A DNA stretch of 15,681 nt from Thermoproteota archaeon. Lineage in GTDB: Archaea; Thermoproteota; Methanomethylicia; Nezhaarchaeales; WYZ-LMO8. The stretch is from the NCBI GenBank assembly GCA_011605835.1, contig JAAOZJ010000129.1, positions 1 to 15,681 on the forward strand, given 5' to 3'. The position numbers and the translations under genes were made by a program. Each line of letters starts with the position of its first letter. Positions within the stretch are counted from its first letter, which is position 1. Below the pieces are notes generated by a model that was not told the DNA's origin, ran no database searches, and saw only the letters and a program-made list of their open reading frames with translations. Of the stretch, positions 1 to 5,420 are shown one piece after another.

Positions 1-2
1 GT

Positions 3-92
3 GCAGGTTTCTATGTTCAGAATTTCTTTAAGGAGAAGATCGAAAAAGTCAGGCGTAAGCCCATAATATATCGATTCGATATATTTATATAG
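3..92 (+). CDS. Possible C-terminal end of an upstream protein (partial)
   Basis: The third forward frame is open from the window edge to a TAG at 90-92. It reads as a plausible helical, basic protein tail (about 29 residues, including NFFKEKIEKVRRKP). If real, its last codons run through the palindrome and TATA box of the next gene, which is unusual but possible in a compact archaeal genome. The second frame closes within 30 bases; the first closes at 64-66 with a much less protein-like peptide. No function can be assigned from so short a piece. It may be chance. Confidence 0.3.
   Translation, partial: AGFYVQNFFKEKIEKVRRKPIIYRFDIFI
66..91 (+). promoter_or_regulatory. TATA promoter of the 134-457 gene overlapped by a perfect 9-bp palindrome
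   Basis: The TATA-like element TTTATATA lies at 84-91. Immediately before it, ATATATCGA (66-74) and TCGATATAT (76-84) form a perfect inverted repeat with a one-base centre, covering the region where the BRE should be. A second inverted repeat, CTCTCTC/GAGAGAG (99-105 and 108-114), lies around the expected transcription start. The arrangement fits a strong promoter under control of a dimeric regulator; the operator role is inference. Confidence 0.55.
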
Positions 93-133
93 AAGTCTCT
101 CTCTCAAGAGAGAGCCTTGGAGGGTGAGGCGAC

Positions 134-457
134 GTGCCTCTGGTAGGGAAGGTTGAGTTAAAAGCAGATAAAGACGTCGCTACTGGCGCTGAGACGAGTA
201 TCAGCGAGCTCTTCCCGTATAGCGAGAGGAGCAAGGAGTTTACCCTTGAGACTGATGTTCAGAGGGACAAGACGAAGCTGAAGATAACTGTGGCCAAGTT
301 AGAGCCTATAGAGGCCGTCGCGGACACCACGAAGAAGAAGGGGGAGAAGACGAGCCTCTGGGCATTGCTGAAGATCGCCGACTCTTCGAAGAAGGTCAAG
401 GCCAAAGAGGCCATTAAGAAGGGAGAGGCTTTAACCGTAACCATAGAGACCGTATAA
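134..457 (+). CDS. Small Lys-rich protein of unknown function
   Basis: A 107-residue protein starting at GTG (134). GGAGG/GGTG-type Shine-Dalgarno bases lie about 10 nt upstream and a convincing TATA box about 45 nt upstream. The protein is rich in Lys and Glu, has no cysteine, no membrane segment and no signal peptide. It alternates predicted beta-type stretches (KVELKAD, FTLETDV, KLKITVAKLE, LTVTIETV) with a charged middle around KKKGEK at residues 67-72, so a small beta-rich soluble domain is likely. I do not recognise the family. It is a single-gene unit: its own promoter before it and a poly-T terminator after it. The codon pattern agrees with the neighbours, so it is likely a real, possibly well-expressed gene. 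Confidence 0.75.
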   Translation: MPLVGKVELKADKDVATGAETSISELFPYSERSKEFTLETDVQRDKTKLKITVAKLEPIEAVADTTKKKGEKTSLWALLKIADSSKKVKAKEAIKKGEALTVTIETV

Positions 458-483
458 AGGAGTTCCTGGTAAAGACGCTTTGA

Positions 484-500
484 ACACCACGATTTTTTAA
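484..500 (+). terminator. Poly-T terminator after the 107-residue protein gene
   Basis: A run of six T (493-498) lies about 35 bases after the stop codon of the Lys-rich protein gene, with no clear hairpin before it. Archaeal RNA polymerase terminates at such T runs without a stem-loop. Confidence 0.5.
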
Positions 501-745
501 CCATTTCACTGTATTGCTACATAAATCAATAAAGCCCAAAGCCTTAGGATACGCTAGAGGTACGTATCGCGTGATCAGATAAGCGTAGTTCATGTGAAGT
601 TAGTAGGCGTAGGTAGTGAAGGGAGGACAAAGATTGTCAAGACCGAGGCTATTATGAGGGCGGGGAAGTTCTTACGGTCCTTGGCATGGAGGTTCGGGGT
701 CATGGTTCTCACCTCTCTTAAAAGAGGCTTTCATCCTCTAAAGGT
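499..745 (+). other. Stretch with no intact gene
   Basis: No frame here gives a convincing protein. A GTG frame from 594 gives about 70 residues (including GRTKIVKTEAIMRAGKF) but its second half is low in coding character and it has no promoter or ribosome site that I can see. A short inverted repeat, CCTCT/AGAGG, flanks CTTAAA at about 712-727. The stretch may be leader or decayed sequence belonging to the broken ORF that follows. Confidence 0.4.
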
Positions 746-948
746 TTGGGGAATGAGAGAGGTGTGCGTGCAAACGAAAGTGCTAACGACCACCTCAGGG
801 CAATCATGAAGCTATTGAGAAGTGCTTCAATACCTTCTCCGACTTCGCTAGAACGCAGGAGGAACCATCCTCGCCCGCTGTCATGTTTATCGTCTTCATG
901 GACACCATCGGACCCCTCCTTGAAATCCAAGATGCCGCAGAGGCCTAG
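746..948 (+). pseudogene. Probable decayed or frameshifted small gene of unknown function
   Basis: Two overlapping open frames read as one protein if a single base is restored near 808-811. The first, from TTG 746, gives GVRANESANDHLRAIM. The second, one frame back, gives AIEKCFNTFSDFARTQ and then AVMFIVFMDTIGPLLE before TAG 946-948. Restoring one A in ATGAAGCT joins them as ...RAIMKAIEKCFN.... The second frame has no start codon of its own after its upstream TAA (784-786) until an internal ATG, and its peptide has good amphipathic character. The first frame runs on past 808 as a low-complexity Ser/Pro/Arg peptide that looks non-coding. I do not recognise the family. It could be a sequencing error, a pseudogene or chance. 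Confidence 0.35.
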
Positions 949-1016
949 AGGCCGAGATAGGGGATCGATTTCATGCGCCTCGTGCATGGGCTTCTCGACC
1001 TCAGTCGATGTTCAAG

Positions 1017-1030
1017 TCAAATTTATAAGC
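1017..1030 (+). promoter_or_regulatory. TATA promoter of the aspartic protease gene
   Basis: AAATTTATAAG (1019-1029) is a good crenarchaeal TATA element. Counting about 26 bp from its centre puts transcription start near 1050, exactly where the leader hairpin begins. Confidence 0.55.
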
Positions 1031-1050
1031 TTCACCTTCGACGTCATTAT

Positions 1051-1116
1051 CGCCCACCTGCGGGCTGAAGCCCCTAGGTCTATGGGCGACTAAGCCCGGC
1101 TCGCAAGGAGTTTCCT
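1051..1116 (+). promoter_or_regulatory. Structured 5' leader with two competing pairings
   Basis: CGCCCA (1051-1056) pairs with TGGGCG (1083-1088). Inside, CCT (1057-1059) pairs with AGG (1076-1078) and GGGC (1062-1065) with GCCC (1070-1073) around a TGAA loop. CGGGCT (1061-1066) can instead pair perfectly with AGCCCG (1093-1098), which would break the first hairpin. The ribosome site AAGGAG (1105-1110) follows, and AGGA can weakly pair with TCCT (1113-1116). This could be a regulatory leader. Alternatives are a small structured RNA, or the fossil end of an IS200/IS605-type element, whose ends often carry similar GGGCTGAAGCCC-like hairpins. Confidence 0.35.
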
Positions 1117-1121
1117 AGTAT

Positions 1122-1529
1122 GTGGTAGTTATGGGACATGTCATCGCCAAGGCCAAGCTCTACAATCCCGGAGACCCCTCAAGGAATCTAGAGGTAGAGC
1201 TCCTCGTCGACACTGGTAGCACGTACAGCTGGATCAAGCGCGATAAGTTGGAGGAATTGGGATTGAAGCCTATGACTAGGTGGAAGTTTAAAACCATCGA
1301 GGGCAAGATCGTAGAGCGGGACATAGGCGAAGTTGTGGTCGAGTGCTTAGGGGAGAGGGCCACGACCGTGGCCGTCTTCGCCGAAAACGGGGACGCGGAG
1401 GTACTAGGTGTACATGCCATGGAGGGCCTGAGGCTCGAGGTGGACCCAGTGACGAAGCAACTTAGGAAGGTCGAGGCTTTACTGGCCCTCGAATCCTACA
1501 ATCCCTCACATGAGGACTTAGAGAAATAA
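1122..1529 (+). CDS. Clan AA (retropepsin-like) aspartic protease
   Basis: A 135-residue protein of the small archaeal and bacterial retropepsin-like family, which acts as a homodimer with one catalytic Asp per subunit. The catalytic motif is LLVDTGST with D30-T31-G32. The second conserved motif appears as EVLGVHAMEGLRLEVDP (about 93-109), matching the family pattern ILG.d.le.lgl.vDp. There is no signal peptide, so it is probably cytosolic. Start: GTG 1122 is about 11 nt after AAGGAG; ATG 1131 (residue 4) is 20 nt away and less likely. The last 20 or so residues after RKVEALLALE look like an extra tail. The substrate is unknown. It is followed after 35 nt by the AsnB-like gene on the same strand, so the two may be co-transcribed. 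Confidence 0.85.
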   Translation: MVVMGHVIAKAKLYNPGDPSRNLEVELLVDTGSTYSWIKRDKLEELGLKPMTRWKFKTIEGKIVERDIGEVVVECLGERATTVAVFAENGDAEVLGVHAMEGLRLEVDPVTKQLRKVEALLALESYNPSHEDLEK

Positions 1530-1564
1530 TATCTGGGCGCCCGCAACAAACCTACTGGTTTTCG

Positions 1565-2503
1565 ATGGACGAGGAGCACTACGTCCACCTCTTAAGAGAG
1601 GCCTTGATAAGCGCCGTTAGAAGATGTGGACGTGTAGCTCACGCCTTGATGTCCGGCGGCCTGGACTCTTCGATTGCCGCTACTCTGATGCGGCTCTATG
1701 GTGAAAGCAGAAACTTCAAGGGGGTCGTGGTCTGCCTCAAAGGATGGGGGTCCTCAGACGTTGGCTACGCCGAGTTGCTGGCCGAGCGATTGGGGGTGGA
1801 GCTACTGCGCGTCCGCGCGAGTGTGGACGAGGCCCTGAGGGCAGCCGAGGAGGTGGTCGAGGCACTGGCGACTTTCGATCCGATGGAGGTGGTGAACTCG
1901 AGCGCTATACTTCTGGCGCTAAAGGCTGTCAAGGGCGACGGGGGGTCGAGGGTGCTCACGGGGGATGGAGGGGACGAGCTCTTCGCTGGCTACTCCTACA
2001 TGCATGAAATGGGCTACGCGGAGCTCGACGAGTACATAAAGCGCTTAGTAGGGTCTTGGAGATTCTCGTCGATTGAGCTCGGCAAGCGCTTGGGCTTAGA
2101 GGTATGCAGCCCCTACTTAGACGAGGAGGTCGTCGGGCTTGCCTTGGAGATCCCGGCCAAGCTGAAGCTCAAGAGGGGTCACAAAGTCATGGGCAAGTAC
2201 ATCTTGAGGGTTGCGTTCCAAGACCTCCTGCCCCCTGAGATAGCTTGGAGGGACAAGCACCCAATAGAACAGGGCAGCGGCTTCAACGCGCTCTACGGGG
2301 TCCTCGAGGAGCTGAGCCGAGGTAAGGTGCAAGGCGACGTGAGGTTCTGGCATGGGGCGCAGCCGTATCTCTACGAGGTCTTTAAGAGGTTCCACGAGGT
2401 AAGGCCTTCAGCTCGAGGTGAGAAGAGGTGTCCCTACTGCGGCTCGGGCGTCCCCAAGGACAAGAAGTACTGCAGGACTTGCGGAGCCTACCCAGTTGAG
2501 TAA
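1565..2503 (+). CDS. Asparagine-synthetase-type ATP pyrophosphatase with C-terminal zinc ribbon
   Basis: A 312-residue protein with the synthetase half of the AsnB family but no N-terminal Ntn glutaminase domain. The PP-loop is SGGLDSS (residues 30-36), which binds ATP and transfers AMP to a carboxylate. Further family blocks are LTGDGGDELFAGY (about 131-143) and CSPYLDEEVVGLAL (about 179-192). The C-terminus carries four cysteines in CPYCGS...YCRTCG (C289, C292, C303, C306), a zinc ribbon not found in ordinary asparagine synthetase. Start is ATG 1565, with no ribosome site but an A/T-rich AAATAATAT at 1524-1532, consistent with a nearly leaderless transcript. Without a glutaminase it would need free ammonia, a partner amidotransferase, or another nucleophile; the substrate is open. 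It may adenylate a carboxyl group on a protein or tRNA, with the ribbon as docking site (inference). Confidence 0.8.
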   Translation: MDEEHYVHLLREALISAVRRCGRVAHALMSGGLDSSIAATLMRLYGESRNFKGVVVCLKGWGSSDVGYAELLAERLGVELLRVRASVDEALRAAEEVVEALATFDPMEVVNSSAILLALKAVKGDGGSRVLTGDGGDELFAGYSYMHEMGYAELDEYIKRLVGSWRFSSIELGKRLGLEVCSPYLDEEVVGLALEIPAKLKLKRGHKVMGKYILRVAFQDLLPPEIAWRDKHPIEQGSGFNALYGVLEELSRGKVQGDVRFWHGAQPYLYEVFKRFHEVRPSARGEKRCPYCGSGVPKDKKYCRTCGAYPVE

Positions 2504-2549
2504 TGATGGCTCAGGATCGGATAATCAGCAATGCAAAAGCATAAAGCGG

Positions 2550-2900
2550 TCAAAACTCCTCGTAGACGTCAATGAACCTCTCGTACCAATGCTCGAACTC
2601 TTCAGGAGTGGCGAGGTGTAGCTCGAGGGGGACGCAAGCCCCTAAGAGCTCCTTGAGATGCATCTTCAGCTTCACCCTCTCAATGGCGTCGCTCGGGACC
2701 TTAGAGCTTACTATGAGCACATCAACATCGCTCTCGACACACCAATCTCCGCGGACCGCGCTCCCGAAGGCCAGCACCCGAGCGTCACCCAAGAGACGCC
2801 TAGCCTCTTGAGCTAGGCGCTTGACGCGCTCACGCCACTCGGCTAAGAACCTCTTCCTCTTCAATGCCCTCTCTTCAATTAACTCCCACTTCTCTGACAA
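2550..2900 (-). CDS. MNT-type nucleotidyltransferase domain protein
   Basis: A 116-residue minimal nucleotidyltransferase of the polymerase-beta fold. The core is AFGSAVRG then ESDVDVLIV, with G46-S47 and D58/D60 as the metal-binding pair; E93 in LELHL is the likely third acidic residue. Such proteins pair with HEPN proteins; in several known pairs the MNT partner AMPylates and neutralises the HEPN RNase, but I cannot show this here. Start is TTG 2900, overlapping the end of the HEPN gene by 26 nt in another frame, so the two are translationally linked. The N-terminal 40 residues form a basic helix. It ends 46 bp from the convergent AsnB-like gene. Confidence 0.85.
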   Translation of the reverse strand: MSEKWELIEERALKRKRFLAEWRERVKRLAQEARRLLGDARVLAFGSAVRGDWCVESDVDVLIVSSKVPSDAIERVKLKMHLKELLGACVPLELHLATPEEFEHWYERFIDVYEEF

Positions 2901-3255
2901 CCCTCTCAGCCACCGAGTAGAGCTTCTCCACCACGTCTCTTCGATAGCTACGAGGCAGGTACTTAGCGCCCACGTAGGCGTCCAACATGACCTCTATCTC
3001 GAACTTGAACTCCTCGTATAAGTCCCGGAGGCTGGGCTTTATCTTCCCTGCCAGCTCGATCAGCTCTCTTAAGTCGTGGGTACGTGGGAAGTACCCGAGC
3101 TCCCTAGCCAAGAAGTGCTTCAGGGCCAGCTGAGTGGCTTGCTCACAGTGGAAGGCCGCCAAGTCGTACCTGCCAGCCCTGATATCGTCTCTAGCGACCT
3201 CGAGGAACTCTACGGCCCTGCGCCGCAGGACCTCCACGTCCTCCTTCCTAGCCAA
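2875..3255 (-). CDS. HEPN domain protein
   Basis: A 126-residue all-helical protein matching the HEPN family (PF05168-like): RAGRYDLAAFHCEQA (about 26-40), then ALKHFLARELGYFPRTHDL (about 44-62). The classical RNase signature R-X4-6-H is not clearly present; the nearest is R51...H60 (eight residues between), so catalytic activity is uncertain and it may be a partner-type HEPN. Start is TTG 3255, the only start codon after an upstream in-frame TAA, with GGTG five bases before it. A TATA-like CATTTTTAG lies about 33 bp upstream. It sits immediately before the MNT gene and 71 bp after the nuclease gene, all on the minus strand. Confidence 0.85.
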   Translation of the reverse strand: MARKEDVEVLRRRAVEFLEVARDDIRAGRYDLAAFHCEQATQLALKHFLARELGYFPRTHDLRELIELAGKIKPSLRDLYEEFKFEIEVMLDAYVGAKYLPRSYRRDVVEKLYSVAERVVREVGVN

Positions 3256-3283
3256 GGCAACACCAACTTACTTTGGCTCTACG

Positions 3284-3295
3284 GCTAAAAATGCG
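3284..3295 (-). promoter_or_regulatory. Likely TATA element of the HEPN-MNT pair
   Basis: On the minus strand the sequence reads GCATTTTTAGC, about 30-40 bp before the HEPN start. It is T-rich enough for an archaeal TATA box and would allow the pair to be transcribed without the nuclease gene. Confidence 0.35.
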
Positions 3296-3326
3296 TTACC
3301 ACATCCTCGAAGTAGCGCCTCGGTCG

Positions 3327-4013
3327 TCACGGTATCGCGGCTCCGTAAATGACGTCCATCCCGAGCTCCCTAGCCCTTTTGAGGGCCTCTTCGTCGATGT
3401 GCACGGCCACTAGTATCAGCTTGTCAGCTTCTCTGCCTAGGACCTTCTCCACGATCTTGGAAACGTCGTGGAACCACTCGACGTCCTCGTACTCGGCGTG
3501 GGACTTGACCTCTATCAGATAGAGCCTCTCATCGTGTACGTAGACGTCCACTTCCACCCTTGCCCCCTTCTTGTAGTACTTGCCCTCAGAGTCGACGTAA
3601 ACGAACTTCTCCACCTTGCCGGGCTCGATGCCCCTCTCCTCGAGAGCGTGCCTATAGATCTCTAGGACAGCCTTCTCTAGGTCTCTGCCCCACCTCCTGC
3701 CTATGGAGCCTAAGACGACCTCTACCTCTGCTACTGCTTTGGATAGCCTAGCGAGCTCAACCTCTATGGCCTCGAACCTTTTACGTGCCTCCTCCCACCT
3801 CTTGTTGTTTTCTTCCCATCGCTTGTTGTTCTCCTCCCACCTCTTCTCCTCCAGCTCAACGAGCCTGTTGAAGTCCTCTCTGAGCTTCTTTAGCTCGAGC
3901 AGTATTGTGTTGAGATTAAGGAGCCCGGCAACGGCTAGCCTGAACTCCTCGTCCTCCCTCAGTAGCTCTATGACCCTCTTCTTCAGCTCAACGACGTCTA
4001 GGCTCACCGCCAT
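3327..4013 (-). CDS. Coiled-coil PD-(D/E)XK nuclease-like protein (DUF3782-like)
   Basis: A 228-residue protein with three parts: an N-terminal helical region (1-50), a coiled coil (about 40-105) and a restriction-endonuclease-like domain (about 105-228). The nuclease signature is RVEVDVYV...LYLIEVKSH, giving D156, E168 and K170 of the D...EXK site. The coiled coil contains three near-identical seven-residue repeats (KRWEENN, KRWEENN, KRWEEAR; about 57-77). Proteins of this design are frequent in hyperthermophilic archaea; their role is unproven. Start choice: ATG 4013 here; TTG 4022 is the longest, and GTG 4007 has the best spacing to GGAGG. TTATAA at 4043-4048 is a clear promoter. It lies upstream of HEPN-MNT on the same strand. 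Confidence 0.8.
   Translation of the reverse strand: MAVSLDVVELKKRVIELLREDEEFRLAVAGLLNLNTILLELKKLREDFNRLVELEEKRWEENNKRWEENNKRWEEARKRFEAIEVELARLSKAVAEVEVVLGSIGRRWGRDLEKAVLEIYRHALEERGIEPGKVEKFVYVDSEGKYYKKGARVEVDVYVHDERLYLIEVKSHAEYEDVEWFHDVSKIVEKVLGREADKLILVAVHIDEEALKRARELGMDVIYGAAIP
3780..3842 (-). repeat. 21-bp tandem repeat within the nuclease gene coiled coil
   Basis: About three copies of a 21-bp unit encoding KRWEENN, with the third copy diverging to KRWEEAR. Seven residues equal one coiled-coil heptad, so copy changes keep both reading frame and helix phase. Third-position differences between copies (for example CACCTCTT against CATCGCTT) show the copies are not brand new. Confidence 0.7.
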
Positions 4014-4040
4014 TGCCTCCAACTCATATTGTGGGCTCGG

Positions 4041-4069
4041 GGTTATAACTCTCTATTTCACTCAGAGTT
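4041..4069 (-). promoter_or_regulatory. Promoter of the nuclease gene with adjacent inverted repeat
   Basis: TTATAA (4043-4048) lies about 30 bp before the nuclease start. AACTCT (4047-4052) and AGAGTT (4064-4069) form a 6-bp inverted repeat with an 11-bp spacer, just upstream of TATA in the minus direction, where archaeal regulators often bind. The TATA call is good; the operator is weak. Confidence 0.45.
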
Positions 4070-4136
4070 CTAAGCATGAGCCCAAAGCCGCGGACCTGGT
4101 CCTCGGACCTGCCGTGGCGACTCCTTCTCTTCGTGC

Positions 4137-5297
4137 TCACTTCTTCTTCGCCTTCTCCCTCTTCTTGGGCCTCTCCTCCGCGACCACTTCCTCGCTTGCC
4201 ACGACGCCCACTCCCATGAGCTTCCTGAAGGCGGAGTCGAGGAACTTTATGTACAGCCCCTTTTGGCCGACAAAGGCCCCGAACTCTTCCTTCACCTTGA
4301 CCTGTAGGTTGGGGCCCGCGAAGTCAGCGTCCGTTACGTGCTTGTGGATCCACGACACCGGGTGCATCGCCCTTATGAGCTCCACGAAGTTGAGGGTGAG
4401 CTCCACGGCCCTGAGCCTCAGCTGTGTCTCCTCCTCGATCTTGCTTATCCTCTCCCCGCCCTTGCCTATCAGCCTGGCCAAGTACCCCTCCTTGACTATC
4501 ACTATGGCGTCCGGCACGTGCTCCGCTGTTATGTCAAAGGCCCTCTTGTCGTCCATCAAGTCCAAGACCGTCACGACGTCGGCGTCGGGCGCGTATATCT
4601 TGGCGGCCTCTACGACGCTTCTCTCGACATTGCTCAAGGGCCTCTTCCTCATCTTCATCTCCAACAACAGCCTTATGCCCCTCTTAGCGCCCGGCCTGAC
4701 TATGTCCTTAAGACCTAAGTCCACGACCTTCGCCTTTTCCTCTCCGAGCAAGACTTCCCTAAGCATGACAACCCCGCTGGAGTCGGCCCCTAACACGCTC
4801 TGCAGTATCGGGTCGCCAGCGATGATGAACTTGCTGGAGCGACCTATCCTCATGAAGGCCTCTATGGCGCTTTCGGGCATCACGGCCTGCGCGTCGTCCA
4901 CGAATATCACCGTTTCATCGAACGTCCTGCCCCTTAAGTAGTGGGCGTCGGCGAAGAGTAGCTTGCCCTCCCTGACCAGCTTCTCCACTTCCTGCCACTC
5001 CACGAGGCCTGTCAAGATGTCCTTGAGGTAGGCCGAGGCCAAGTCGTAGTAGAGACCCCCTGCCTCGACGGACGTGACCTCCTTGCCAGTGACGACGTCT
5101 ACGACGGGCTTTGCTATTATGAACCTCTTGTACCTCCCCTCGATCACGCTGTCAATGCCATAGGCGACGCTGAAGAGGCTCTTGCCAGTTCCCGTGGGGC
5201 CAAAGGCCCCTACCACCTCGTAGGACTCGTTCTTGAGAGCCTGGAGCAGCTCCTCTTGTCCCGAGCTCATGGGCTTTATCTTCTCGAGGAGGGCCAT
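4137..5297 (-). CDS. PhoH-like P-loop ATPase with C-terminal KH domain
   Basis: A 386-residue protein. Walker A is GPTGTGKS (33-40), Walker B is VIFVDDAQ (about 130-137), and FIIAGDP (about 157-163) is the sensor motif; with the IIAKPVV block (60-66) these fit the PhoH/helicase-like family. A KH RNA-binding domain follows (about 270-340) with the loop LIGKGGERI containing the GXXG motif. The tail KKREKAKKK is very basic. The combination suggests an ATP-driven RNA remodeller or RNA-binding ATPase; there is no PIN nuclease domain. Start is ATG 5297, without a strong ribosome site. A TATA-like GTTTAAGC lies at about 5329-5336 on the minus strand. It is transcribed divergently from the ribbon-helix-helix-like gene and has no obvious operon partner. 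Confidence 0.85.
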   Translation of the reverse strand: MALLEKIKPMSSGQEELLQALKNESYEVVGAFGPTGTGKSLFSVAYGIDSVIEGRYKRFIIAKPVVDVVTGKEVTSVEAGGLYYDLASAYLKDILTGLVEWQEVEKLVREGKLLFADAHYLRGRTFDETVIFVDDAQAVMPESAIEAFMRIGRSSKFIIAGDPILQSVLGADSSGVVMLREVLLGEEKAKVVDLGLKDIVRPGAKRGIRLLLEMKMRKRPLSNVERSVVEAAKIYAPDADVVTVLDLMDDKRAFDITAEHVPDAIVIVKEGYLARLIGKGGERISKIEEETQLRLRAVELTLNFVELIRAMHPVSWIHKHVTDADFAGPNLQVKVKEEFGAFVGQKGLYIKFLDSAFRKLMGVGVVASEEVVAEERPKKREKAKKK

Positions 5298-5326
5298 GGG
5301 GCTTCCCTGCTATTAAGTGAGAGACT

Positions 5327-5380
5327 CCGCTTAAACTTACGTCTTCGTCGTCAGTCCTGGCTCGATGAGGTAAAGTTTAG
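5327..5380. promoter_or_regulatory. Divergent promoter region
   Basis: Two TATA-like elements face away from each other: on the minus strand AGTTTAAGCGG (5327-5337) for the PhoH-like gene, and on the plus strand TAAAGTTTAG (5371-5380) for the next gene. They lie about 40 bp apart, so one regulator could affect both. Confidence 0.4.
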
Positions 5381-5420
5381 GTAACTCATGCAAATTACTA
5401 ATGTTTTAGAGAAAGAGAAT

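Noticed and set aside
594..809. 71-residue frame starting at GTG 594
   Set aside because: Only its first third looks coding, it lacks a promoter and ribosome site, and its second half changes character.
1051..1110. Leader hairpin as a tRNA gene
   Set aside because: There is no T-loop GGTTCGA consensus, no acceptor stem pairing and no anticodon arm.
4092..4102. GGACC-T-GGTCC palindrome between the nuclease and PhoH-like genes
   Set aside because: It lies about 45 bp downstream of the PhoH-like stop and over 40 bp upstream of the nuclease TATA, with no feature to tie it to; in GC-rich sequence this can be chance.
3703..4941. 412-residue open frame on the plus strand
   Set aside because: It is Ser/Leu/Thr-rich low-complexity sequence lying opposite the nuclease and PhoH-like genes and crossing their promoter; it is a shadow of the real genes.
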